Shown: piece by piece, positions 1 through 12,377 of the stretch
Layout: each line of letters begins with the position of its first letter
Numbering within the stretch: position 1 is the first letter of the stretch
Assembly (NCBI GenBank): GCA_943735955.1
Contig: OX030962.1
Location: forward strand, 4,792,120 to 4,856,119
Reading direction: 5' to 3'
From: Piscicola geometra
Taxonomy: Eukaryota > Annelida > Clitellata > Hirudinida > Piscicolidae
Length of the DNA stretch: 64,000 nucleotides
Notes under the pieces: model-generated
The model's database searches: none
What the model was told of the DNA's origin: nothing
What the model saw: the letters and a program-made list of their open reading frames with translations, nothing else
Translations under genes and position numbers: made by a program

Positions 1-3000
1 GTCTGAGATGCTGACAGTGTGGAGTGGCGCCTGAGATGCTGACAGTGTGGAGTGGAGTGGTGCCTGAGATGCTGACAGAGTGGAGTGGTGCCTGAGATGC
101 TGACAGAGTGGAGTGGAGTGGTGCCTGAGATGCTGACAGTGTGGAGTGGAGTGGTGCCTGAGATGCTGACAGTGTGGAGTGGAGTGGTGCCTGAGATGCT
201 GACAGATTGGAGTGGTGCCTGAGATGCTGACAGAGTGGAGTGGAGTGGTGCCTGAGATGCTGACAGAGTGGAGTGGTGCCTGAGATGCTGACAGTGTGGA
301 GTGGAGTGGTGCCTGAGATGCTGACAGTGTGGAGTGGTGCCTGAGATGCTGACAGTGTGGAGTGGTGCCTGAGATGCTGACAGTGTGGAGTGGAGTGGTG
401 CCTGAGATGCTGACAGTGTGGAGTGGAGTGGTGCCTGAGATGCTGACAGTGTGGAGTGGAGTGGTGCCTGAGATGCTGACAGTGTGGAGTGGAGTGGTGC
501 CTGAGATGCTGACAGTGTGGAGTGGAGTGGTGCCTGAGATGCTGACAGAGTGGAGTGGTGCCTGAGATGCTGACAGTGTGGAGTGGTGCCTGAGATGCAG
601 ACAGTGTAGAGTGGAGTGGTGCCTGAGATGCTGACAGTGTGGAGTGGTGCCTGAGATGCAGACAGTGTGGAGTGGAGTGGTGCCTGAGATGCTGACAGAG
701 TGGAGTGGAGTGGTGCCTGAGATGCTAACAGTGTGGAGTGGAGTGGTGCCTGAGATGCTGACAGTGTGGAGTGGAGTGGTGCCTGAGATGCTGACAGTGT
801 GGAGTGATGCCTTAGATGCTGACAGTGTGGAGTGGTGCCTGAGATGCTGACAGTGTGGAGTGGAGTGGTGCCTGAGATGCTGACAGTGTGGAGTGGAGTG
901 GTGCCTGAGATGCTGACAGTGTGGAGTGGAGTGGTGCCTGAGATGCTGACAGTGTGGAGTGGAGTGGTGCCTGAGATGCTGACAGAGTGGAGTGGAGTGG
1001 TGCCTGAGATGCTGACAGTGTGGAGTGGAGTGGTGCCTGAGATGCTGACAGTGTGGAGTGGAGTGGTGCCTGAGATGCTGACAGAGTGGAGTGGTGCCTG
1101 AGATGCTGACAGAGTGGAGTGGAGTGGTGCCTGAGATGCTGACAGAGTGGAGTGGTGCCTGAGATGCTGACAGTGTGGAGTGGAGTGGTGCCTGAGATGC
1201 TGACAGTGTGGAGTGGTGCCTGAGATGCTGACAGTGTGGAGTGGTGCCTGAGATGCTGACAGTGTGGAGTGGAGTGGTGCCTGAGATGCTGACAGTGTGG
1301 AGTGGTGCCTGAGATGCAGACAGTGTGGAGTGGAGTGGTGCCTGAGATGCTGACAGAGTGGAGTGGAGTGGTGCCTGAGATGCTAACAGTGTGGAGTGGA
1401 GTGGTGCCTGAGATGCTGACAGTGTGGAGTGGAGTGGTGCCTGAGATGCTGACAGTGTGGAGTGATGCCTGAGATGCTGACAGTGTGGAGTGGTGCCTGA
1501 GATGCTGACAGTGTGGAGTGGAGTGGTGCCTGAGATGCTGACAGTGTGGAGTGGAGTGGTGCCTGAGATGCTGACAGTGTGGAGTGGAGTGGTGCCTGAG
1601 ATGCTGACAGTGTGGAGTGGAGTGGTGCCTGAGATGCTGACAGAGTGGAGTGGAGTGGTGCCTGAGATGCTGACAGTGTGGAGTGGAGTGGTGCCTGAGA
1701 TGCTGACAGTGTGGAGTGGAGTGGTGCCTGAGATGCTGACAGAGTGGAGTGGTGCCTGAGATGCTGACAGAGTGGAGTGGAGTGGTGCCTGAGATGCTGA
1801 CAGAGTGGAGTGGTGCCTGAGATGCTGACAGTGTGGAGTGGAGTGGTGCCTGAGATGCTGACAGTGTGGAGTGGTGCCTGAGATGCTGACAGTGTGGAGT
1901 GGTGCCTGAGATGCTGACAGTGTGGAGTGGAGTGGTGCCTGAGATGCTGACAGTGTGGAGTGGAGTGGTGCCTGAGATGCTGACAGTGTGGAGTGGAGTG
2001 GTGCCTGAGATGCTGACAGTGTGGAGTGGAGTGGTGCCTGAGATGCTGACAGAGTGGAGTGGTGCCTGAGATGCTGACAGTGTGGAGTGGTGCCTGAGAT
2101 GCAGACAGTGTAGAGTGGAGTGGTGCCTGAGATGCTGACAGTGTGGAGTGGTGCCTGAGATGCAGACAGTGTGGAGTGGAGTGGTGCCTGAGATGCTGAC
2201 AGAGTGGAGTGGAGTGGTGCCTGAGATGCTAACAGTGTGGAGTGGAGTGGTGCCTGAGATGCTGACAGTGTGGAGTGGAGTGGTGCCTGAGATGCTGACA
2301 GTGTGGAGTGATGCCTGAGATGCTGACAGTGTGGAGTGGTGCCTGAGATGCTGACAGTGTGGAGTGGAGTGGTGCCTGAGATGCTGACAGTGTGGAGTGG
2401 AGTGGTGCCTGAGATGCTGACAGTGTGGAGTGGAGTGGTGCCTGAGATGCTGACAGTGTGGAGTGGAGTGGTGCCTGAGATGCTGACAGTGTGGAGTGGA
2501 GTGGTGCCTGAGATGCTGACAGTGTGGAGTGGAGTGGTGCCTGAGATGCTGACAGTGTGGAGTGGAGTGGTGCCTGAGATGCTGACAGTGTGGAGTGGAG
2601 TGGTGCCTGAGATGCTGACAGAGTGGAGTGGTGCCTGAGATGCTGACAGTGTGGAGTGGTGCCTGAGATGCAGACAGTGTGGAGTGGAGTGGTGCCTGAG
2701 ATGCTGACAGTGTGGAGTGGAGTGGTGCCTGAGATGCTGACAGAGTGGAGTGGTGTCTGAGATGCTGACAGTGTGGAGTGGAGTGGTGCCTGAGATGCTG
2801 ACAGTGTGGAGTGGTGTCTGAGATGCTGACAGTGTGGAGTGGTGCCTGAGATGCTGACAGTGTGGAGTGGAGTGGTGCCTGAGATGCTGACAGTGTGGAG
2901 TGGAGTGGTGCCTGAGATGCTGACAGTGTGGAGTGGAGTGGTGCCTGAGATGCTGACAGTGTGGAGTGGTGCCTGAGATGCTGACAGTGTGGAGTGGTGC

Positions 3001-6000
3001 CTGAGATGCTGACAGTGTGGAGTGGAGTGGTGCCTGAGATGCTGACAGTGTGGAGTGGTGCCTGAGATGCTGACAGTGTGGAGTGGTGCCTGAGATGCTG
3101 ACAGTGTGGAGTGGAGTGGTGCCTGAGATGCTGACAGTGTGGAGTGGAGTGGTGCCTGAGATGCTGACAGTGTGGAGTGGAGTGGTGCCTGAGATGCTGA
3201 CAGTGTGGAGTGGAGTGGTGCCTGAGATGCTGACAGTGTGGAGTGGAGTGGTGCCTGAGATGCTGACAGTGTGGAGTGGAGTGGTGCCTGAGATGCTGAC
3301 AGAGTGGAGTGGAGTGGTGCCTGAGATGCTGACAGTGTGGAGTGGAGTGGTGCCTGAGATGCTGACAGTGTGGAGTGGAGTGGTGCCTGAGATGCTGACA
3401 GAGTGGAGTGGTGCCTGAGATGCTGACAGAGTGGAGTGGAGTGGTGCCTGAGATGCTGACAGAGTGGAGTGGTGCCTGAGATGCTGACAGTGTGGAGTGG
3501 AGTGGTGCCTGAGATGCTGACAGTGTGGAGTGGTGCCTGAGATGCTGACAGTGTGGAGTGGTGCCTGAGATGCTGACAGTGTGGAGTGGAGTGGTGCCTG
3601 AGATGCTGACAGTGTGGAGTGGTGCCTGAGATGCTGACAGTGTGGAGTGGAGTGGTGCCTGAGATGCTGACAGTGTGGAGTGGAGTGGTGCCTGAGATGC
3701 TGACAGAGTGGAGTGGTGCCTGAGATGCTGACAGTGTGGAGTGGTGCCTGAGATGCAGACAGTGTAGAGTGGAGTGGTGCCTGAGATGCTGACAGTGTGG
3801 AGTGGTGCCTGAGATGCAGACAGTGTGGAGTGGAGTGGTGCCTGAGATGCTGACAGTGTGGAGTGGAGTGGTGCCTGAGATGCTAACAGTGTGGAGTGGA
3901 GTGGTGCCTGAGATGCTGACAGTGTGGAGTGGAGTGGTGCCTGAGATGCTGACAGTGTGGAGTGGTGCCTGAGATGCTGACAGTGTGGAGTGGTGCCTGA
4001 GATGCTGACAGTGTGGAGTGGAGTGGTGCCTGAGATGCTGACAGTGTGGAGTGGAGTGGTGCCTGAGATGCTGACAGTGTGGAGTGGAGTGGTGCCTGAG
4101 ATGCTGACAGTGTGGAGTGGAGTGGTGCCTGAGATGCTGACAGTGTGGAGTGGAGTGGTGCCTGAGATGCTGACAGTGTGGAGTGGAGTGGTGCCTGAGA
4201 TGCTGACAGTGTGGAGTGGAGTGGTGCCTGAGATGCTGACAGTGTGGAGTGGAGTGGTGCCTGAGATGCTGACAGTGTGGAGTGGAGTGGTGCCTGAGAT
4301 GCTGACAGTGTGGAGTGGAGTGGTGCCTGAGATGCTGACAGTGTGGAGTGGAGTGGTGCCTGAGATGCTGACAGTGTGGAGTGGTGCCTGAGATGCAGAC
4401 AGTGTGGAGTGGAGTGGTGCCTGAGATGCTGACAGTGTGGAGTGGAGTGGTGCCTGAGATGCTGACAGAGTGGAGTGGTGTCTGAGATGCTGACAGTGTG
4501 GAGTGGAGTGGTGCCTGAGATGCTGACAGTGTGGAGTGGTGTCTGAGATGCTGACAGTGTGGAGTGGTGCCTGAGATGCTGACAGTGTGGAGTGGAGTGG
4601 TGCCTGAGATGCTGACAGTGTGGAGTGGAGTGGTGCCTGAGATGCTGACAGTGTGGAGTGGTGCCTGAGATGCTGACAGTGTGGAATGGTGCCTGAGATG
4701 CTGACAGTGTGGAGTGGAGTGGTGCCTGAGATGCTGACAGTGTGGAGTGGAGTGGTGCCTGAGATGCTGACAGTGTGGAGTGGTGCCTGAGATGCTGACA
4801 GTGTGGAGTGGTGCCTGAGATGCTGACAGTGTGGAGTGGAGTGGTGCCTGAGATGCTGACAGTGTGGAGTGGAGTGGTGCCTGAGATGCTGACAGTGTGG
4901 AGTGGTGCCTGAGATGCTGACAGTGTGGAGTGGTGCCTGAGATGCTGACAGTGTGGAGTGGAGTGGTGCCTGAGATGCTGACAGTGTGGAGTGGAGTGGT
5001 GCCTGAGATGCTGACAGTGTGGAGTGGTGCCTGAGATGCTGACAGTGTGGAGTGGTGCCTGAGATGCTGACAGTGTGGAGTGGAGTGGTGCCTGAGATGC
5101 TGACAGTGTGGAGTGGAGTGGTGCCTGAGATGCTGACAGTGTGGAGTGGTGCCTGAGATGCTGACAGTGTGGAGTGGTGCCTGAGATGCTGACAGTGTGG
5201 AGTGGAGTGGTGCCTGAGATGCTGACAGTGTGGAGTGGAGTGGTGCCTGAGATGCTGACAGTGTGGAGTGGAGTGGTGCCTGAGATGCTGACAGTGTGGA
5301 GTGGAGTGGTGCCTGAGATGCTGACAGTGTGGAGTGGAGTGGTGCCTGAGATGCTGACAGTGTGGAGTGGAGTGGTGCCTGAGATGCTGACAGTGTGGAG
5401 TGGAGTGGTGCCTGAGATGCTGACAGTGTGGAGTGGAGTGGTGCCTGAGATGCTGACAGTGTGGAGTGGAGTGGTGCCTGAGATGCTGACAGTGTGGAGT
5501 GGTGCCTGAGATGCAGACAGTGTGGAGTGGAGTGGTGCCTGAGATGCTGACAGAGTGGAGTGGTGCCTGAGATGCTGACAGTGTGGAGTGGAGTGGTGCC
5601 TGAGATGCTGACAGTGTGGAGTGGTGCCTGAGATGCTGACAGTGTGGAGTGGTGCCTGAGATGCTGACAGTGTGGAGTGGAGTGGTGCCTGAGATGCTGA
5701 CAGTGTGGAGTGGAGTGGTGCCTGAGATGCTGACAGTGTGGAGTGGAGTGGTGCCTGAGATGCTGACAGTGTGGAGTGGAGTGGTGCCTGAGATGCTGAC
5801 AGAGTGGAGTGGTGCCTGAGATGCTGACAGTGTGGAGTGGTGCCTGAGATGCAGACAGTGTAGAGTGGAGTGGTGCCTGAGATGCTGACAGTGTGGAGTG
5901 GTGCCTGAGATGCAGACAGTGTGGAGTGGAGTGGTGCCTGAGATGCTGACAGTGTGGAGTGGTGCCTGAGATGCTGACAGTGTGGAGTGGTGCCTGAGAT

Positions 6001-8277
6001 GCTGACAGTGTGGAGTGGAGTGGTGCCTGAGATGCTGACAGTGTGGAGTGGAGTGGTGCCTGAGATGCTGACAGTGTGGAGTGGAGTGGTGCCTGAGATG
6101 CTGACAGTGTGGAGTGGAGTGGTGCCTGAGATGCTGACAGAGTGGAGTGGTGCCTGAGATGCTGACAGTGTGGAGTGGTGCCTGAGATGCAGACAGTGTA
6201 GAGTGGAGTGGTGCCTGAGATGCTGACAGTGTGGAGTGGTGCCTGAGATGCAGACAGTGTGGAGTGGAGTGGTGCCTGAGATGCTGACAGAGTGGAGTGG
6301 AGTGGTGCCTGAGATGCTGACAGTGTGGAGTGGAGTGGTGCCTGAGATGCTGACAGTGTGGAGTGGAGTGGTGCCTGAGATGCTGACAGTGTGGAGTGGT
6401 GCCTGAGATGCTGACAGTGTGGAGTGGTGCCTGAGATGCTGACAGTGTGGAGTGGAGTGGTGCCTGAGATGCTGACAGTGTGGAGTGGAGTGGTGCCTGA
6501 GATGCTGACAGTGTGGAGTGGAGTGGTGCCTGAGATGCTGACAGTGTGGAGTGGAGTGGTGCCTGAGATGCTGACAGTGTGGAGTGGAGTGGTGCCTGAG
6601 ATGCTGACAGTGTGGAGTGGAGTGGTGCCTGAGATGCTGACAGTGTGGAGTGGAGTGGTGCCTGAGATGCTGACAGTGTGGAGTGGAGTGGTGCTTGAGA
6701 TGCTGACAGTGTGGAGTGGAGTGGTGCCTGAGATGCTGACAGTGTGGAGTGGAGTGGTGCCTGAGATGCTGACAGTGTGGAGTGGAGTGGTGCCTGAGAT
6801 GCTGACAGTGTGGAGTGGTGCCTGAGATGCAGACAGTGTGGAGTGGAGTGGTGCCTGAGATGCTGACAGTGTGGAGTGGAGTGGTGCCTGAGATGCTGAC
6901 AGAGTGGAGTGGTGTCTGAGATGCTGACAGTGTGGAGTGGAGTGGTGCCTGAGATGCTGACAGTGTGGAGTGGTGTCTGAGATGCTGACAGTGTGGAGTG
7001 GTGCCTGAGATGCTGACAGTGTGGAGTGGAGTGGTGCCTGAGATGCTGACAGTGTGGAGTGGAGTGGTGCCTGAGATGCTGACAGTGTGGAGTGGAGTGG
7101 TGCCTGAGATGCTGACAGTGTGGAGTGGTGCCTGAGATGCTGACAGTGTGGAGTGGTGCCTGAGATGCTGACAGTGTGGAGTGGAGTGGTGCCTGAGATG
7201 CTGACAGTGTGGAGTGGAGTGGTGCCTGAGATGCTGACAGTGTGGAGTGGTGCCTGAGATGCTGACAGTGTGGAGTGGTGCCTGAGATGCTGACAGTGTG
7301 GAGTGGAGTGGTGCCTGAGATGCTGACAGTGTGGAGTGGAGTGGTGCCTGAGATGCTGACAGTGTGGAGTGGTGCCTGAGATGCTGACAGTGTGGAGTGG
7401 TGCCTGAGATGCTGACAGTGTGGAGTGGAGTGGTGCCTGAGATGCTGACAGTGTGGAGTGGAGTGGTGCCTGAGATGCTGACAGTGTGGAGTGGAGTGGT
7501 GCCTGAGATGCTGACAGTGTGGAGTGGAGTGGTGCCTGAGATGCTGACAGTGTGGAGTGGAGTGGTGCCTGAGATGCTGACAGTGTGGAGTGGAGTGGTG
7601 CCTGAGATGCTGACAGTGTGGAGTGGAGTGGTGCCTGAGATGCTGACAGTGTGGAGTGGAGTGGTGCCTGAGATGCTGACAGTGTGGAGTGGAGTGGTGC
7701 CTGAGATGCTGACAGTGTGGAGTGGTGCCTGAGATGCAGACAGTGTGGAGTGGAGTGGTGCCTGAGATGCTGACAGTGTGGAGTGGAGTGGTGCCTGAGA
7801 TGCTGACAGAGTGGAGTGGTGTCTGAGATGCTGACAGTGTGGAGTGGAGTGGTGCCTGAGATACTGACAGTGTGGAGTGGTGTCTGAGATGCTGACAGTG
7901 TGGAGTGGTGCCTGAGATGCTGACAGTGTGGAGTGGAGTGGTGCCTGAGATGCTGACAGTGTGGAGTGGAGTGGTGCCTGAGATGCTGACAGTGTGGAGT
8001 GGAGTGGTGCCTGAGATGCTGACAGTGTGGAGTGGAGTGGTGCCTGAGATGCTGACAGTGTGGAGTGGTGTCTGAGATGCTGACAGTGTGGGGTGGAGTG
8101 GTGCCTGAGATGCTGACAGTGTGGAGTGGAGTGGTGCCTGAGATGCTGACAGTGTGGAGTGGTGCCTGAGATGCTGACAGTGTGGAGTGGAGTGGTGCCT
8201 GAGATGCTGACAGTGTAGAGTGGAGTGGTGTCTGAGATGCTGACAGTGTGGAGTGGAGTGGTGCCTGAGATGCTGAC
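1..8277. repeat. 28/33-bp minisatellite array with higher-order structure
   Basis: This is an uninterrupted tandem array of a 28-bp unit that begins TGCCTGAGATGCTGACAG, and a 33-bp form of it that has an extra AGTGG at its end. Scattered variants include GTGTGG/GAGTGG, GCAGACAG, GCTAACAG and TGTCTGAG. Blocks of variants recur: for example, 832-1101 and 1490-1759 carry the same run of units 658 bp apart. The array reaches the left edge of the window and ends about 105 bp before a conserved exon of asparaginyl-tRNA synthetase, so it is best read as intronic. No stop codon falls in any of the three reverse frames of the consensus, which creates very long spurious reverse ORFs. Confidence 0.95.
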
Positions 8278-8362
8278 CACCAACCACCCCAATCGACCAC
8301 CAACCACCCCAATCGACCACCAACCACTCCAATCGACCACCATCCACCCCAATCGACCACCA
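8278..8362. repeat. Short 17/18-bp tandem repeat beside the minisatellite
   Basis: About five copies of a unit like CCACCAACCACCCCAATCGA lie between the large array and the next synthetase exon. They leave only about 20 bp of other sequence before the 3' splice site at 8383. Confidence 0.8.
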
Positions 8363-8383
8363 TCCACCACTACTGCCACAAAG

Positions 8384-11300
8384 GTGTGTCTGACGCAGTC
8401 GAGCCAGCTGTACCTGGAGACGTGTCTGCCACTCCTGGGCGACGTCTACTGCATGGAGGCCTCGTTCAGGGCCGAGCGGTCCCGCACTCGGAGACATTTG
8501 GCTCAGTTAGTGAAGGGAGGTTTTGGTGTTGTGGGTGGGGGGTGGTGGGGGTGGTTGGAGTGGTGCTGGTGTTAGTGATGAAGGAGAGTTGGGTTGTATT
8601 GTTGGTGGTAGTGGCACAGTGGGGTAGCATTATTGGAGGGGTGTGTGATGGGGGCAGTAGTGTTCTTCAAGACTTGCCTGAAGAGGGTGGGACTTTATGA
8701 CGAGCGTGGCTGGAAGAAGAGAGGATGAGTTGGTGGTGACGAGAAGGAAGAGAAAGACACACACACACATACACAAAAACATACCAAAAAGAGACACAAA
8801 AACTTTAAAGCATACACACAGGCTTGCAGCACCGCCAGTTTATTCTGGCTCGACTGCGGCTCCCAAAATGTTACGGTTTCGGCTGCGACTTCCTATAGAG
8901 GGAGTGTCAAAACATGACTAAATTTTGCAAACTTTGACCGACCAAAAACAAAAATAAAGCTCAATTCATCCTAAATCCTGCTTTCTGATTACTTAATAAA
9001 AATTTATTTTTTAAGTTTTAATTAATTTTATTGAATTTTTTTCCTAGATAAAGATGTTATAGAAATGAATAATTTCGTGCTATTCTAGATTGTTAGTCAT
9101 ACATAGCTGCTAAAATTATTATAAGAAAATTGAAAATAGTGAGCATCGCTAAGGTATTGAAGTATTTAATGAGATGAGTTTTATATTGACCATTTTATCA
9201 CTTAGGAGAAGCATTGCAAACTTCTCAACATCTTGCCCTGCTCTCTCAAGGCTGTTGCTCTTTGACGTTCGGAGCCGTCAGGTTTTTTGACCCTAGCGAC
9301 TCCACGGCTCGTATTCGCAAGCCTGCACACGTACTCACACAGACGCATAAATACACACATAAATACACACATAAATAAAGATATATGTAAGCACACACAC
9401 TAAGAAACGTACATAAATACACAAAAACACAGAGCCCATAAAGTCTATATACAAACATCCACATACACACTCACACACATACACACGCCCACACACATAC
9501 ACACACACACACACATACACACACACACACACATACACACAGATACACCCACGTAGAGGCGGAGTGCGCCTTCATAACTTTCGAAGATCTTCTTTTGAAG
9601 CTCGAGGATCTCATATGTGATGTGTCGCAGAAGGTGGTGTGGTCGTGGTGTGGTGTGGTGTGGTGTGGTGTGGTGTGGTGTGGTGTGGTGTGGTCGTGGT
9701 GGTGGTGTGGTCGTGGTGTGGTGTGGTGTGGTGGTGGTGGTGGTTGTGGTGTGGTAGTGGGGGTGGTTGTGGTAGTGTGGTGTGGTGTGGTGGTGGTGTG
9801 GTGGTGGTAGTGGTAGTTTGGTGTAGTGGCAGTGGTTGTGATGTGATGTGATGTGGTGGTGGTAGTGTTATACACAAATTAACACACACAATTAAATAAA
9901 ATACATCGACAAATATTATTAACGTGGATAAGCTTCGAGACACACACACACATACACACACACACACACACACACATACACACACACACACAGGTACTAG
10001 ACAAGGCAGGGGACCTTCTCTTAGAACTGAATCCTGACTTCAAGGCTCCTCAGAAACCCTTCAAAAGGATGGACTATGCTGACGCCATTCTCTTCCTCAA
10101 GTAATCATCATCAGCATCATCATCATCATAATCATCATCATCATCATAATCATCATCATCATAATCATCATCATCATAATCATCTTCATCATAATCATCA
10201 TCATCATCATAATCATCATGAACTTCATTTAAATAATTATCATTATCAGCTTTATTAAAAGCATCATCAACTTCATCAATGTCATCATCATCCTCAAACC
10301 ACCTTGCCTTCTAACCCTAAATTATGCAAAGATTATAAAGCACCACACCATACTACACAGTCTAGCAAACAACATCTCGCTATATACACTACACTACACT
10401 AAAACACACCACACCACACAGACACCACACCACAAAAACACCACACAAACACCACACAGACACCACACCACACACCACACACACCACACCACACAGACAC
10501 CACACACACACACACCACACACACACACCACACACGCACACACCACACCACACACGCACCACACCACACAGACACCACACCACACACACACCACACCACA
10601 CACACACCACACCACACAGACACCACACCACACACACACACACCACACACACACACCACACACACACCACACCACACAGACACCACACCACACAGACACC
10701 ACACCACAAAAACACCACACAAACACCACACCACACAGACACCACACCACACACCACACACACCACACACACACCACACAGACACCACACCACACAGACA
10801 CCACACACACACATACCACACACACACACCACACACACACACACCACACCACACACGCACCACACCACACAGACACCACACCACACACACACCACACACA
10901 CACCACACCACACAGACACCATACCACACACGCACCACACAGACAACACACACACACCACACCACACAGACACCACACCACACAGACACCACACACACAC
11001 ACACCACACACAGACACCACACACACACACACCACACACACACACCACACACACACACATCACACCACACAGACACCACACCACACACGCACCACATCAC
11101 ACACGCACCACACACCACACACACACACACCACACAGACACCACACCACACACGCACCACACCACACAGACACCACACCACACAGACACCACACACCACA
11201 CACGCACCACACACAACCACACCACACACGCACCACACACCACACACACACACACCACACCACACAGGCGCCACACACGCACCACACCACACACACACCA

Positions 11301-12343
11301 CACCACACAGACACCACACGCACCACACAGGCACCACACCACACAGGCACCACACCACACACGCACCACACCACACACGCACCACACACACACACACACA
11401 CACCACACACACACCACACACACACACACCACACACACACCACACACACACCACACACACACCACACACGCACCACACCACACATGCACCACACACACCA
11501 CACACACACACACACCACACACGCACCACACAGGCAACATGACATAAGGAAGGACGATGGCTCTTTTTATGAGTTTGGAGAGGATATTCCCGAGGCTCCT
11601 GAGAGGTTCCTGTTGTATCATCATCACCATCATCATCACCATCATCATCACCACCATCATCATCACCATCATCATCACCATCATCATCACCACCATCATC
11701 ATCACCATCATCATCACCACCATCATCATCACCATCATCATCACCACCATCATCATCACCATCATCATCACCATCATCATCACCATCATCATTATCATTA
11801 TCATTATCATCACCCCCATCATCATCATCACCACCAGGAAGATGACTGACATAATCAACGAGCCAATCATGCTGTGTCGCTTTCCTACTAACATCAAGGC
11901 CTTCTACATGCAAAAGGTGCTCATGGTGATGATGATGATCATCATCATGATCATGATGATGATCATGATCATGATCATGATGGTGATGATGATGATGATG
12001 AGGATCATGATGGTGATAATGATGATCATGAGGATGATGATGGCGATGGCGATGGTGAACGGGTAGCCGAGTCGGCAACGACTCTCGGCTTTGACCAATA
12101 ATGAAAGGTCCTAGGTTCAAGTGCAACCAATGCCCTAGTAACCAAAAGGCGCAATTGAAAATATGCAGCTTAAGTGGCCTCGAAGCCCGTTCGGGTTATA
12201 CGCCACTATAATAATGCTAGTAATTATTATTATGGCAATGATGATGGAGGTGATGAGAGTCGTGATGATGATGATGAGGGTGATACTAATAATCATTTCT
12301 TCAATCATCGTAAAACTTATGGTACATCATTATCATCATCATT

Positions 12344-12377
<34 letters not shown>

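Noticed and set aside
362..7732. Many small forward ORFs with the [10 protein letters not shown] repeat
   Set aside because: They are the same minisatellite read forward between 28-bp frame shifts; no conserved protein.
1..8277. CRISPR-like look of regular 28-33-bp repeats
   Set aside because: There are no unique spacers between repeats, and the host is clearly a spliced eukaryotic genome.
812..8497. Reverse-strand ORFs of about 2561, 2044 and 1498 codons over the minisatellite
   Set aside because: All three frames are open because the repeat unit has no reverse stops; composition is pure repeat and they run antisense into a conserved synthetase exon.
11484..11849. Poly-His forward ORF
   Set aside because: It spans a synthetase exon out of frame and then CATCAC triplets.
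10389..12126. Long Cys/Val/Trp-rich reverse ORFs
   Set aside because: Translation of CACACC/CACACA repeats; several frames open at once.
12061..12133. A functional tRNA gene
   Set aside because: A and B boxes are present, but the acceptor stem and anticodon arm do not pair convincingly and the unit recurs with a shared non-tRNA body, so it is a SINE.
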